Positions 8,180-16,593 of a DNA stretch of 64,000 bases are shown here, in pieces (the first letter of the stretch is position 1; the number at the start of each line of letters is the position of its first letter). The stretch spans positions 1,240,001-1,304,000 of the forward strand of contig OZ244823.1 in assembly GCA_965220365.1 (NCBI GenBank). Direction: 5' to 3'. The translations under genes were made by a program, and so were the position numbers. This stretch comes from Bin80 sp965220365. Its GTDB lineage: Bacteria; Bacteroidota; Rhodothermia; Rhodothermales; Bin80. The notes under the pieces are model-generated. The model was given only the letters and a program-made list of their open reading frames with translations. It was not told where the DNA came from and did no database searches.

Positions 8180-8629
8180 GACCGGGAGTTGGATAGTTTC
8201 CTGTGCATACGCACATGGGCGGCAAATCAGGTGGTCAGAGTGCTACCGTTTGAACAAATTGGAAGGGTAGGGGGATCGCGTACTGAGAAGCTAATCAAAC
8301 TTCAAGGGGGAGGACACCTATTGTATCTGTTCTGAGTATTCTCTTTCCATCCTCTCATATTTCCATACAGCGCTATGCCCATCTTTTACCTATACGAGTC
8401 ACGATTGACCGCATTAGTATATCTATGTAGTTGATCTTTTTCAAGGTGTGAACCTAAAATTCGTGGTCATTCATTCGCCGGGAGCGCGCAAACTTGCAAA
8501 CGGAAATATCAAAGACTACGAAACCGTGATAGAAGCACTGGAACATCCGTAGGCAGGAAAGAGACTTTTTGGCATTAGATTCGTATACTACGCGTCTGGG
8601 AACACCAAAGTGCCTACTTGGAGGGTCAT
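8180..8629. other. gene-poor stretch, probable oriT region
   Basis: No convincing gene lies here. It is the non-coding stretch upstream of mobC-relaxase, where oriT normally lies in MOBP modules. A short hairpin TGTGC-ATAC-GCACA sits at 8202-8215 and could be a relaxosome inverted repeat; I cannot identify a nick sequence. A 34-codon frame (8448-8552, GTG start) also lies here and may be a remnant of a small gene. Confidence 0.35.
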
Positions 8630-8932
8630 ATGAGCGATAAATTTGTCCTTACTGATCCAGAGAAAATTGCCAACGAAGCGGAACGCATATATCGTGAAAC
8701 TTTGCAGGAAAAACTTGAGCTATCAAACGAGGGGCAATATGTGGCAATAGATGTCTTAACAGGGAGCCATTACTTGGGCAAATATGCAGAACTAGCTCTT
8801 GAGGAGGCACGAAAAGAAGCTCCCTTTGGCGTATTTCATTTAATCAAAATAGGCGGATCGACTTCGCTTGGAGCGCGGTACATTGGACGGCAGCAATCCG
8901 ATTGGAATTGGACATTACGACGGAGAGGGTAA
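8630..8932 (+). CDS. small protein of an aspartic-protease gene pair
   Basis: This 100-residue protein starts at the ATG at 8630, behind a good GGAGG (about 8620); a longer frame would start at a TTG. It is acidic in the first half ('NEAERIYRETLQEKLE'), followed by 'QYVAIDVLTGSHYLGKYAELALEEA' and a C-terminal 'GVFHLIKIG' segment. Proteins of this layout commonly precede a small clan AA aspartic protease in cyanobacteria and other bacteria, and a damaged copy of such a protease overlaps the end of this gene. Its role is unknown; a two-gene stability or toxin-antitoxin-like unit is possible. Confidence 0.65.
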   Translation: MSDKFVLTDPEKIANEAERIYRETLQEKLELSNEGQYVAIDVLTGSHYLGKYAELALEEARKEAPFGVFHLIKIGGSTSLGARYIGRQQSDWNWTLRRRG

Positions 8933-9128
8933 CGCGTGCCTGAACCTCCATATTTGTGGGACAAGACACGAACATCCTGGCGTGGAATACGAATGTATAA
9001 TTGACACGGGTTTCACTGGGTTCATTCAATTACCGTTGTCCTCGGTGGCCCCTGCAGCGCCTACGGTGAGCCACTGGTTCCCACGAATTCGAGGTCAGAG
9101 GCTTACTGCATCTGGAAGGATGCGATAA
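8868..9128 (+). pseudogene. clan AA (retropepsin-like) aspartic protease, truncated
   Basis: The frame overlapping the preceding gene contains 'VEYECIIDTGFTGFIQLP', with the DTG catalytic motif and flanking strands of single-domain retropepsin-like proteases. These usually continue for about 60 more residues to a second hydrophobic 'LLGxDFL'-type motif. Here the reading becomes unlike the family after 'FIQLPLSSVA', and it stops at 9128 without that motif. A true start codon is unclear (TTG at 8868 or a later codon). It looks like a broken second gene of the pair. Confidence 0.55.
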
Positions 9129-9211
9129 GCCTGGGAGAGCGACACGAGTTCCAGTAACTGTCGTATCTTTCTTGGGAACTATGCCATTTTTTTCGGGTTT
9201 GTGATCAAGTG

Positions 9212-9469
9212 ATGAGTGAACAGCAGCCGGACGCAACGCGCATTTTTTCGCTTCTCCGGAAGCTGTCAAAGGACGTGAAGCTATCTTCGGAGGAAACTCA
9301 CGAACTCGTAGAACTAATTGAGACCATGGCAGCAACAAATGTAATCGAGCGGCTGGAGTCCAAGATCGATGCTCAACACGACGCGCTAAATACAAAGTAC
9401 ACGGTCCTCATTTGGGCGATCGGCTTTGCCGGACTCGTCATTTCAGCCGCGATCATTTTCAGCGGATAG
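9212..9469 (+). CDS. small coiled-coil, C-terminally anchored membrane protein
   Basis: This 85-residue protein starts at an ATG directly after a GTG. It has a 'FSLLRKLSKDVKLSSEETHELVELIETM' N-terminal part, a coiled-coil stretch with one 'KIDAQ' unit, and a C-terminal membrane helix ('YTVLIWAIGFAGLVISAAIIF'). It is clearly related to the tandem proteins at 47.7-48.9 kb, which share 'LLRKLSKG', 'SSETHEL', 'KIDAQNSK' and the terminal helix. The layout resembles DUF1640/Bdr-like small coiled-coil membrane proteins. Function unknown. Confidence 0.75.
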   Translation: MSEQQPDATRIFSLLRKLSKDVKLSSEETHELVELIETMAATNVIERLESKIDAQHDALNTKYTVLIWAIGFAGLVISAAIIFSG

Positions 9470-10027
9470 AACCGCCGCGGAGAGCTGGTGTACCAGATCG
9501 TGCGCGCGGGGAGGCTGTTGATTCTCTGTGCAGCGCTCCTCCATCCAGATGTTCTGCAGGCCCCCATTTTTGAGACATGAAAGAGGGAAACGGGAATTTT
9601 GCTGAAGATCTTGACACCGTAGGGAATGCGATGATAAAGTTTAGCTGTTGCTTGTTTCCCACACTTTATGTTGAACTTGGGTTAACCTTTCATAATGGGG
9701 ATTTTCGCTAAACTGCGCATCCACCGAACGGAGTTAATTCTATTTTTCGCCCGACAGAGTTCTCCGATTAAAATGCCTCTCCAGTCCTAACATCGGACTA
9801 ATTGGCCCGTATACGGCAGAAAAAATTCTTTGAGGATGCCACAAGAATATTTGCACTTGGCAATCCGACTGTGACAGACGTCTTCATGTGCGAACCGATC
9901 TCGACGACACGGCAAAATTCGACAATCCGTGAAAAATTCGACAAAACGGGTAGTTTTCTCCGTTATCCGTTGTATATTACCGATAACAGTAGCAACCTTT
10001 TTAGTCAACGCGTATGACGGCATTTCC
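9470..10027. other. gene-poor stretch before ietA
   Basis: No convincing gene. It contains a 17-bp sequence (GTTGAACTTGGGTTAAC, 9670-9686) that matches the right end of the IS1634-family element at 41625-41641 at 16 of 17 positions. Two direct repeats upstream of ietA are listed separately. It may hold the ietA promoter. Confidence 0.5.
9914..9944. promoter_or_regulatory. tandem repeats upstream of ietA, possible operator
   Basis: The 12-mer AAAATTCGACAA occurs at 9914-9925 and again at 9933-9944, 19 bp apart start to start, about 85 bp upstream of the likely ietA start. The spacing is close to two helical turns, which would suit an autoregulator. No protein is assigned to it. Confidence 0.3.
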
Positions 10028-11050
10028 ATGGCTCGGGGTGATCTGATTGTTGATCTTGTGAAAGCAGGCGTGAGCGGGAACCAAGAATCGGTCCGCACGA
10101 TCGCTGAAGAAATCGCGGCAAACGAGCGCTCCAAAAAGCATGACCTGTTGGCTGAAAGGATCGTACGGGCACTGGCCACGCTATCCAAGTCACAAAGCAA
10201 CTCGTCGTTTCATGCGGGCAGTATAAAAGTTCGGGATGGTTCGGGTGGGATTCAGCGTCGCTACGTTGAGCGTCCCATGTCAAGTTTGTTTCTAGAAAAA
10301 TCCACGCGCAAGGCTTGTCAGGAACTTATCGAAGAACAAGCGCGCGCGGATGTTCTACGTGCCCATGGTATAGAACCTCGACACCGCGTTCTACTTTTCG
10401 GGCCACCAGGAAATGGCAAGACATCCCTAGCGGAGAGCTTATCGTCTGAACTAGCACTACCGCTTTTTATAGTTCGGTACGATACGGTGATGACAAGCTA
10501 CCTCGGAGAGACAGCAAAAAGACTTAGAAGGCTCTTTGATTTCGTTCGTACCGAGCCCTGCGTTCTGTTCTTCGACGAATTTGATGCAATCGGAAAGGAG
10601 CGGGGAGATCTTCATGAAACTGGAGAAATCAAGCGGGTCGTCACCACTCTTTTGTTACAACTTGATGATCTTCCATCCTATTGCGTGCTAGTCGCAGCAA
10701 CCAATCATCCCGAATTGCTTGATCGGGCCACATGGCGTCGATTTGAAGTCAGGCTCAAACTGGATCATCCGAGTGACAAACAGATGATTGCCTATTTTGC
10801 TTATCGCCTCCGTGAGTTCGACGATAAGCCGGGTTACACTGCAAAGCGTTTGTGCTCGGTTGTTGCTCCAAAAAGTTTTTCGGATGCCGAAGATTTTTTT
10901 CTTGATCTACACCGACGGTATGCACTGATACAAGGCAGAATCTCCTTCCGAACGCTTGTTGAGGATCGTGTGAAAGCAAGATCCAAACTACCGGATCAAC
11001 AGAGTCTTTACCACACTAATGGCAGATCGTCCAATCCTGTGTCTCCCTAA
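10028..11050 (+). CDS. ietA: IetA-like AAA ATPase of an IetAS system
   Basis: This 340-residue single-domain AAA+ ATPase starts at the ATG at 10028 ('MARGDLIVDLVKAG'), which matches where such proteins usually begin; a longer frame from 9929 adds an unlikely leader. Walker A 'GPPGNGKT' lies at 125-132 and Walker B 'VLFFDEFD' at 179-186, followed by a sensor-like 'VAATNHPELLDRATWRRFE'. It overlaps the downstream subtilase gene by 32 bp. AAA ATPase plus subtilase pairs are known as IetA/IetS from Ti plasmid pTiC58, where they act as a toxin-antitoxin system for plasmid stability. Similar pairs have been reported as anti-phage systems. IetA is the antitoxin/ATPase partner. Confidence 0.88.
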   Translation: MARGDLIVDLVKAGVSGNQESVRTIAEEIAANERSKKHDLLAERIVRALATLSKSQSNSSFHAGSIKVRDGSGGIQRRYVERPMSSLFLEKSTRKACQELIEEQARADVLRAHGIEPRHRVLLFGPPGNGKTSLAESLSSELALPLFIVRYDTVMTSYLGETAKRLRRLFDFVRTEPCVLFFDEFDAIGKERGDLHETGEIKRVVTTLLLQLDDLPSYCVLVAATNHPELLDRATWRRFEVRLKLDHPSDKQMIAYFAYRLREFDDKPGYTAKRLCSVVAPKSFSDAEDFFLDLHRRYALIQGRISFRTLVEDRVKARSKLPDQQSLYHTNGRSSNPVSP

Positions 11051-13634
11051 TCCACGGCCCGTTCGCAGATTGACAGGTTCACCGGGACGTCCTCCATCTC
11101 CAATAGGAACCGGCCGAGCCCAACAGGTTAACCGATTTAGTCAGCAATTCCATCGGCTTGAAGCGGCCTTGTCGCGTCAGGATGCAGGAATTGAATTGCG
11201 GCGTGATCCCTTCGGAATTGCACCGGAACGAGCGCTCGTTTTCGTTACCGCCGTACCAATCAACGACTTCGCTCGCGCTGCAAGGCGGGTCGGCTTGGAA
11301 GTCCTCGCAGAATTTGAATTGGGGAAAGACCATGTGTTGCCAGATGATCTAATTTCCCAAGGGCAGGATCAGGTGAATCCAACGCTCTATGCCACCATGC
11401 CGACTTTAGGCACATTCCACGAACTCCTTCGCCTGTGGCGCAGATATCAAAGAGGAAATGACGCCGAGCGCGGTTATACTCCTTGGTGGCACTTATTCGA
11501 TTTGCTTGCTGACTTGCGTGCTTGGGGCCCTGAAGACCGACTGACAGCCGAGAACAGTCTTGAATTAGAAAATCGACTTCCGTTTGATGCCGACGAGGAG
11601 GTACGAGTCGAAATCGAGCACTGGCCAACTGGAAGCGAAGACTTACGGGAGCAGTGGAGGCGAAATACGGAAGCAAGGATCAAGGAAATGGGTGGACGGG
11701 TCATTGATCGCAGTAGTATCCATGAGGGGAGCTTTCATTACGAGGCTTTGCTTGTAGGCCTTGCTGCAAGGTTCGTGCGCGAAATGATCAACGAGCCATC
11801 TACACCTGGCGGTATCGCAACGCTTGATGGTATTCAGTTCGTATTGGCTCAAACTATTGCTCAGTCTTTGCCTTCACGATCCAGTCCGATGGATGTTGAC
11901 GTCCATAATCTTGGACGCTTCGAGAACGACGGTGCGTTCCGTGCACTCCTTCTTGATGGAACACCAATTGCCAGACATCCAGCTCTTGATGGTGGCATCG
12001 CTATAGAAGATGTCCATGACCTAGTTGGGCGTTCAGTCGTTTCCACACGACGCCATGCAACCGAAATGGCTTCCCTAATTTTGCGGGGAGATCTCGTTTC
12101 GGACGGCCAGCCTCTTGTTGACTCTCGCGTTTTGGCGATCCCTGTATTGATTGACACGGAGGAGAATGCCACGTCTCCAAATGACCGGCTTTTTGTTGAT
12201 GTAGTCCATGTAGCGCTACAGCGTGTGTTCGGGGGCAACACCCCGTTGGCACCAGACGTATTTGTTGTCAATTTTTCTATAGGGGTGCGCCACGGTCATT
12301 TTGCCGGACGCATTAGTTCACTTGCGCGCCTGCTTGACTGGTGGTCACACAAAGTTGGAGTGCTCTTCGTTGTGTCTGCGGGCAACATTCCAGGTGACCT
12401 TGAGATTGAGGATATGACATCAATTGATTTTGAAAATTTCTCTATCTCAGATCGGCAAAGTCTCGTGCGTACTGCCCAACGACGCCAGCGTCACGAACGT
12501 ACCCTATTGTCACCAAGTGAGGCACTAAATGTGCTCACTATCGGCGCTGCATCACTAGACTCGGATCCGTCTACTACGGGTGTAACCCCGAGAACCGTTG
12601 AAATTTGCCAGCCCGGCGAGATTCTTCCTGCAATATCAACCGGAACTGGTCTTGGCCCATTCCGGTGTATAAAGCCAGATTTGATCGCAACTGGAGGGCA
12701 GCATGAAATTAAATTGTTACCGAGGGGTCACGCACTGGGGCTGCGTGTCGTTCAAGAAACTGTGCAGACTGGATTAATGGTTGCAGGGGTCAACAGAGGG
12801 ATATCTACACATTCACGATCAAGGGGGACGAGTTATGCTGCCGCACTTGTCACGCGCTCTTTGATCAATGCGGCAGTTGCACTTACTGAGGAGGATGGCC
12901 CCTATGATGGACAGGAACTTTCTCGCACTGACTTGGCGTTGTTGACCAGAGCCTTGGCAGTCAATGGGGCTATATGGCCCGAAGCGGCGGAAACTTTTTA
13001 TGAGGCAGAGCGCGCGAGGCTCAATGGGCGCCACCAGCAAGCCGCAGAGGAAGTGGTACGTCATTTCGGTTATGGTTTCCTGAATCCAGAGTTAATGAGC
13101 GAGGCTCCGCTGCACGGAGCAACGCTTGTGGGACTTGGTAGGATCCAGAAGGACAGGGGAGTCATATTTGATATGCCTTTACCCCCATTCTTGTCAGGAG
13201 ATACGATAGGTAGATCAATGCTGGTTACGTTGGCGTGGTTTTCACCTGTTGAGCCAACTCGCGCAAGATATCGTTTGGCCGCCCTTGAGGCTATCGCTGC
13301 CGATGGCAGTATGCAGGAAGATGGAGAAAAGGACGATGAATGGGGACTTGGCATGAAATCGGCCCCTCCGAACAAGTATCTGATTTCACGCGGAACAATA
13401 TGGTCCCGACGCCTCGTTCACAAACGAAACAAGGTAACTGAATTTGCAGATGACGCAACATTGCCGATTAGAGTTCAGTGCCGTGATACATCTGGGGGTG
13501 GTCTTAGTCAAGACGAGGAGATTCGTTTCGCAATGGCAGTGACGCTGCAACTGGAAGAAACTGTACAATATGATATACATGAACAAATCCGTGATCGCTT
13601 ATTGATACGCATCCCGACACAGCGGCAAACTTGA
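11019..13634 (+). CDS. ietS: IetS-like subtilisin-family serine protease (toxin/effector)
   Basis: This 871-residue S8 protease has no signal peptide, so it should act in the cytoplasm. The catalytic triad is visible: Asp313 in 'ALLLDGTPIARHP', His346 in 'STRRHATEMASLI' and Ser605 in 'RGTSYAAALV'. The oxyanion Asn region is 'VFVVSAGNIPGD'. The about 300 residues before the protease domain and the C-terminal tail are typical of the long IetS proteins and presumably contact IetA or sense the trigger. The gene overlaps ietA by 32 bp. In pTiC58 the IetS homologue is toxic without IetA. On this element it would enforce retention and may also stop phages. Confidence 0.88.
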   Translation: MADRPILCLPNPRPVRRLTGSPGRPPSPIGTGRAQQVNRFSQQFHRLEAALSRQDAGIELRRDPFGIAPERALVFVTAVPINDFARAARRVGLEVLAEFELGKDHVLPDDLISQGQDQVNPTLYATMPTLGTFHELLRLWRRYQRGNDAERGYTPWWHLFDLLADLRAWGPEDRLTAENSLELENRLPFDADEEVRVEIEHWPTGSEDLREQWRRNTEARIKEMGGRVIDRSSIHEGSFHYEALLVGLAARFVREMINEPSTPGGIATLDGIQFVLAQTIAQSLPSRSSPMDVDVHNLGRFENDGAFRALLLDGTPIARHPALDGGIAIEDVHDLVGRSVVSTRRHATEMASLILRGDLVSDGQPLVDSRVLAIPVLIDTEENATSPNDRLFVDVVHVALQRVFGGNTPLAPDVFVVNFSIGVRHGHFAGRISSLARLLDWWSHKVGVLFVVSAGNIPGDLEIEDMTSIDFENFSISDRQSLVRTAQRRQRHERTLLSPSEALNVLTIGAASLDSDPSTTGVTPRTVEICQPGEILPAISTGTGLGPFRCIKPDLIATGGQHEIKLLPRGHALGLRVVQETVQTGLMVAGVNRGISTHSRSRGTSYAAALVTRSLINAAVALTEEDGPYDGQELSRTDLALLTRALAVNGAIWPEAAETFYEAERARLNGRHQQAAEEVVRHFGYGFLNPELMSEAPLHGATLVGLGRIQKDRGVIFDMPLPPFLSGDTIGRSMLVTLAWFSPVEPTRARYRLAALEAIAADGSMQEDGEKDDEWGLGMKSAPPNKYLISRGTIWSRRLVHKRNKVTEFADDATLPIRVQCRDTSGGGLSQDEEIRFAMAVTLQLEETVQYDIHEQIRDRLLIRIPTQRQT

Positions 13635-14220
13635 ACTGGGGTACTGTATCGAACCTTTTGAAAACTGTAAAAGTGTCTCCGCGTGTCTATCTTTTGACGA
13701 GATGCCCGTCCAACGCAACAGGTGACCAAACCCGACGATTGGAGGACTTTCGCGAGTTCTCTCTGGCATGGTTTACAGGTACACAATATTCGCCCATTGG
13801 ACACGCTGGACCAGATATGTTTTATTGCCTGGGGAATGACATGGTGTGGAGTCAAACTTGCGAATCCTAGCCGAAGGTTAAGGTTAATTCCTTCCGCTTT
13901 GGAGACCAAGTACAAGACGCATCTGACATGGTTTCAGAAATCACGATGCATTCTCGCGCCTACAGCGTACTTAACTACGTTCAGACGCAATTTATCGCGA
14001 ATTAGGGGCCTGAAAATCGGACATTTTCGCCTCAAGGCGCTGTTTTGGTAATTGTTTTCGGTAGGAATCAGTGGTCGAATTCGTGAGAATAATCAGAGGC
14101 ACATTGGTCAGGGCCTCCTTTGACTTTACCCATGTGTGGTTAGCTTTATACCACGGAAACAGAGGTTAATGATTTATGTATAATCCATTGTAGATTATTA
14201 TAATTCATTAAAAACACAAA
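13635..14220. other. stretch without a convincing gene; hipBA promoter at its end
   Basis: Several overlapping frames of 80-135 codons on both strands are present, but none shows a domain, good start or protein-like composition. The last about 45 bases are AT-rich and carry the hipB operator/promoter listed separately. Confidence 0.5.
14178..14206 (+). promoter_or_regulatory. hipBA promoter with inverted-repeat operator
   Basis: A palindrome ATAATC-N7-GATTAT (14180-14198) overlaps a TATAAT hexamer (14179-14184); a second TATAAT lies at 14199-14204. It lies just upstream of the hipB ATG (14221). HipB-type repressors bind such short palindromes with 7-8 bp spacers, so it is the probable autoregulation site. 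Confidence 0.5.
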
Positions 14221-14556
14221 ATGAAATCACTTTCAGTCTCAACACTTCCTGTTGCTGCTCGAAAAGCCTTAACGAAACTAGGTACCGACATTACCGTCGC
14301 ACGTAAGAAACGTCGTATTTCAACGGTCTCCATGGCTGAACGCGCTTTCTTGAGTCGCAGCACACTTGCTCGGATAGAAAAAGGGGATCCAACAGTTTCG
14401 ATGGGCGCCTATCTCTCCGTGTTGGCGGTCCTGGGGCTGGTCAAGCGCCTCGGACAGGTTGCTGATCGCACGAATGACACACTCGGCTTAGATCTGGACG
14501 AAGACCGGCTTCCAAGGCGCATCAGATCGGGAAGTCAAGTAAAGATGAGACCATGA
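14221..14556 (+). CDS. hipB: HipB-like antitoxin/repressor (HTH XRE)
   Basis: This 111-residue protein has an XRE-type helix-turn-helix in the middle ('AERAFLSRSTLARIEKGDPTVSMGAYLSVLAVLG', about 38-72). It overlaps the start of hipA by 4 bp (ATGA), the standard order with the antitoxin first. HipB neutralises HipA and represses the operon through palindromic operators; a suitable palindrome lies directly upstream. The HTH and linkage to a full hipA make this assignment strong. Confidence 0.9.
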   Translation: MKSLSVSTLPVAARKALTKLGTDITVARKKRRISTVSMAERAFLSRSTLARIEKGDPTVSMGAYLSVLAVLGLVKRLGQVADRTNDTLGLDLDEDRLPRRIRSGSQVKMRP

Positions 14557-15776
14557 ATGAAGTCGTTGAAATCCATGTGAAATTTGGTGGGAAGACACAT
14601 CTTGTAGGTCACCTCCGCTATCTTGGAAAAGCCCATCGCCAAAGTTCACTGTTTGAGTATACAGACTCCTGGCTATCCTATCGTGAGGCCTTTGCGCTTG
14701 ATCCCGTGAACTTACAACTGGCCGCACGGCAACATTATTGGACTTCGGAAAAAACTGCACTACCAGGTGCGATTCGAGACTGTGCACCTGACCGTTGGGG
14801 GAGGCAACTGATTCGGCGTGCATTTCGAAAGATGGGCGACAACAGAAGGCTCTCAGAGCTTGACTATTTGCAGGCAATAAACGACTACACCAGAATTGGT
14901 GCTCTTCGCTTTATGCGCGATGGTGAGTCTGATTTTTGTCGCAACATTGGACAACGTACTGTGCCTCCGTTGATATCGCTCCCTGCCCTGTTGAATGCTG
15001 CGATGGCCATTCAAGCGAATACGGAATCGGCAGAGGACCTGAGGCTTCTGCTTAATGAAGGCTCTCCGCTTGGCGGAGCCCGCCCAAAATCAGCCGTTAT
15101 CAACAGCGAGGGATCTCTGGCTATTGCTAAGTTCCCCAAACCAGATGACGACTACAGCATTCCGCACGGAGAAATTCTTGCACTCATGCTTGCAGACAAA
15201 GCAGGAATCAATGTCGCTAAAGGCAATCTTCAAATGGTCGGGAATCTACCTGTTGCCCTAATCCAAAGATTTGATCGAGTTCGCGAAGAGCGCATTCCTT
15301 TCCTGTCCGCTATGAGCCTATTGGGATTGCAAGATGGTGACAGTGCAACCTACACAGATATTGCAGAATGTATCCGCATGCATTCCATATCGCCGATAAA
15401 CGATTTGCATGAACTTTGGCGACGGATTGTATTCGGCGTAATGATTAGTAATCTGGACGATCACCTGCGCAATCACGGCTTTCTATATGCGGGCAATAAC
15501 CAATGGCGTTTGTCACCTGCATATGATCTAAATCCGATGCCAAGGTACAAGAAAGCTCGTGAATTGACTACATGGATTTCTGAGGAAGGTCCAGATGCCG
15601 ATTTGGAGCTCGCATATAGGGCGGCCCCTTATTTCGCGCTCAAACCGGATGCCGCGAAAAGTATTGTGGCTGAGGTTGCACATGCTGTAAAAAACTGGCA
15701 CGAATTAGCACAGCGATTGGGCATGAGCAAAGCCGATATGGACATTTATGGGACTGCAATTTCTGTGAAAGCATAG
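14553..15776 (+). CDS. hipA: HipA-like serine/threonine kinase toxin
   Basis: This 407-residue HipA-family kinase has the N-terminal subdomain ('ALPGAIRDCAPDRWGRQLIRRAFR'), a P-loop-like Gly-rich segment ('EGSPLGGARPKSAV'), the catalytic loop 'SNLDDHLRNHGF' (Asp302 aligns with the catalytic Asp, Asn307 with the metal-binding Asn) and the DFG-like 'PAYDLNP' (Asp325). E. coli HipA phosphorylates glutamyl-tRNA synthetase and causes growth arrest; the target of this homologue is unknown. All catalytic residues are present, so it is probably active. A strong GGAGG and a small third gene follow closely. Confidence 0.92.
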   Translation: MNEVVEIHVKFGGKTHLVGHLRYLGKAHRQSSLFEYTDSWLSYREAFALDPVNLQLAARQHYWTSEKTALPGAIRDCAPDRWGRQLIRRAFRKMGDNRRLSELDYLQAINDYTRIGALRFMRDGESDFCRNIGQRTVPPLISLPALLNAAMAIQANTESAEDLRLLLNEGSPLGGARPKSAVINSEGSLAIAKFPKPDDDYSIPHGEILALMLADKAGINVAKGNLQMVGNLPVALIQRFDRVREERIPFLSAMSLLGLQDGDSATYTDIAECIRMHSISPINDLHELWRRIVFGVMISNLDDHLRNHGFLYAGNNQWRLSPAYDLNPMPRYKKARELTTWISEEGPDADLELAYRAAPYFALKPDAAKSIVAEVAHAVKNWHELAQRLGMSKADMDIYGTAISVKA

Positions 15777-15813
15777 GAGGTGTTACTCCATGGCTACGTG
15801 ACATTCTCGAGTA

Positions 15814-15872
15814 TAGGTCTAATGAAAAGAGGGCGCATTTTTGTATCGTCCGGCATCTTTTCATTAGACCTA
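15814..15872. repeat. 17-bp perfect inverted repeat around the start of the gene after hipA
   Basis: TAGGTCTAATGAAAAGA (15814-15830) is the exact reverse complement of 15856-15872, with a 25-nt loop. In RNA this would be a strong hairpin. No T-run follows, so it is not a typical terminator. The ATG at 15822-15824 of the downstream frame lies in the left arm. Confidence 0.75.
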
Positions 15873-16118
15873 GAGAGGTTGCGCAAGTTCTTTGGAGATG
15901 ATGAAACGGCAACCGCGTTGACAAACCGAATAAATAACGAACTTTCACACCTTGAGGAGATTTTTGACAGGAGCATGAGACCGGTCGATATTCCGGAGCT
16001 TCCCAAGGTGGTAAATTTCGTGCTTGATACGATTAAGAAAAAAGATAAAGATCAGTATGATTCGTTGCTGAGGAGCATTGGAGAGTCCCCTGAAAATGAA
16101 GAGCGTTTGGGAGGCTAA
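15822..16118 (+). CDS. hypothetical small protein downstream of hipA
   Basis: This frame of 98 residues begins at the ATG inside the left arm of the 17-bp inverted repeat; the same frame extends up to a GTG at 15780. The product is hydrophilic and mostly helical: 'SLDLERLRKFFGDDETATALTNRI' followed by an acidic/basic stretch 'VLDTIKKKDKDQYDSLLRS'. No family is recognised. It may be a third member of the hip operon, or an unrelated cargo gene. If translated from the ATG, its initiation would be blocked by the hairpin. Confidence 0.45.
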   Translation: MKRGRIFVSSGIFSLDLERLRKFFGDDETATALTNRINNELSHLEEIFDRSMRPVDIPELPKVVNFVLDTIKKKDKDQYDSLLRSIGESPENEERLGG

Positions 16119-16121
16119 AGA

Positions 16122-16370
16122 ATGGAAATACGAATCTGGTGCTTTTCAAACTTATGCTTGCGTTTCAGGAAAGATGGTTCACCGTAATTCCGTGATATCT
16201 CACGCAAATATCCTATGCCGTGTCGAAGATCTTGGGGGATGTTCCCTTTTCATTTCGAAGAGGGCTACATGGAAATTATGCCGCAAAATGGGATCATTCT
16301 GGAAGGATTTGCTCAACCTCACAGAATTTCTGCCAGCCCCACTGACACAGTGAACTTCGTGCATGCTTAG
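16122..16370 (+). pseudogene. small ORF with an in-frame stop, doubtful
   Basis: An ATG at 16122, behind GGAGG, opens a frame that meets a TAA at 16185-16187 and then continues to 16370 with protein-like sequence ('PFHFEEGYMEIMPQNG'). It could be a decayed gene following the 98-residue one, or chance. No family recognised. Confidence 0.25.
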
Positions 16371-16593
16371 AGCCATGGTTCAGGGCGATAAGGATTGCCA
16401 CAACAATGATCCCGTACTTTATGAAACTCTTTAACCACGTAGGCAAAGGTTTGTACTCATCTTCATAGATTTGGGTAGTCCAGTGTCTAGCAGTCCGTGG
16501 ATAAAGTCTCCCAATAGATTGAGCAACGCTTTTCTAGTTCATTTTTGACTATTCAGAGGGTGAATCAGGATGAAAAATCCAAGAATTAGCCAT

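Noticed and set aside
13631..14051. Plus-strand frames of 79 and 109 codons after ietS
   Set aside because: They overlap each other, lack a plausible start or domain, and their composition is not protein-like.
16078..16353. 91-codon plus-strand frame after the hip-linked gene
   Set aside because: It starts at a TTG inside the preceding gene, and another frame of the same stretch looks more protein-like.
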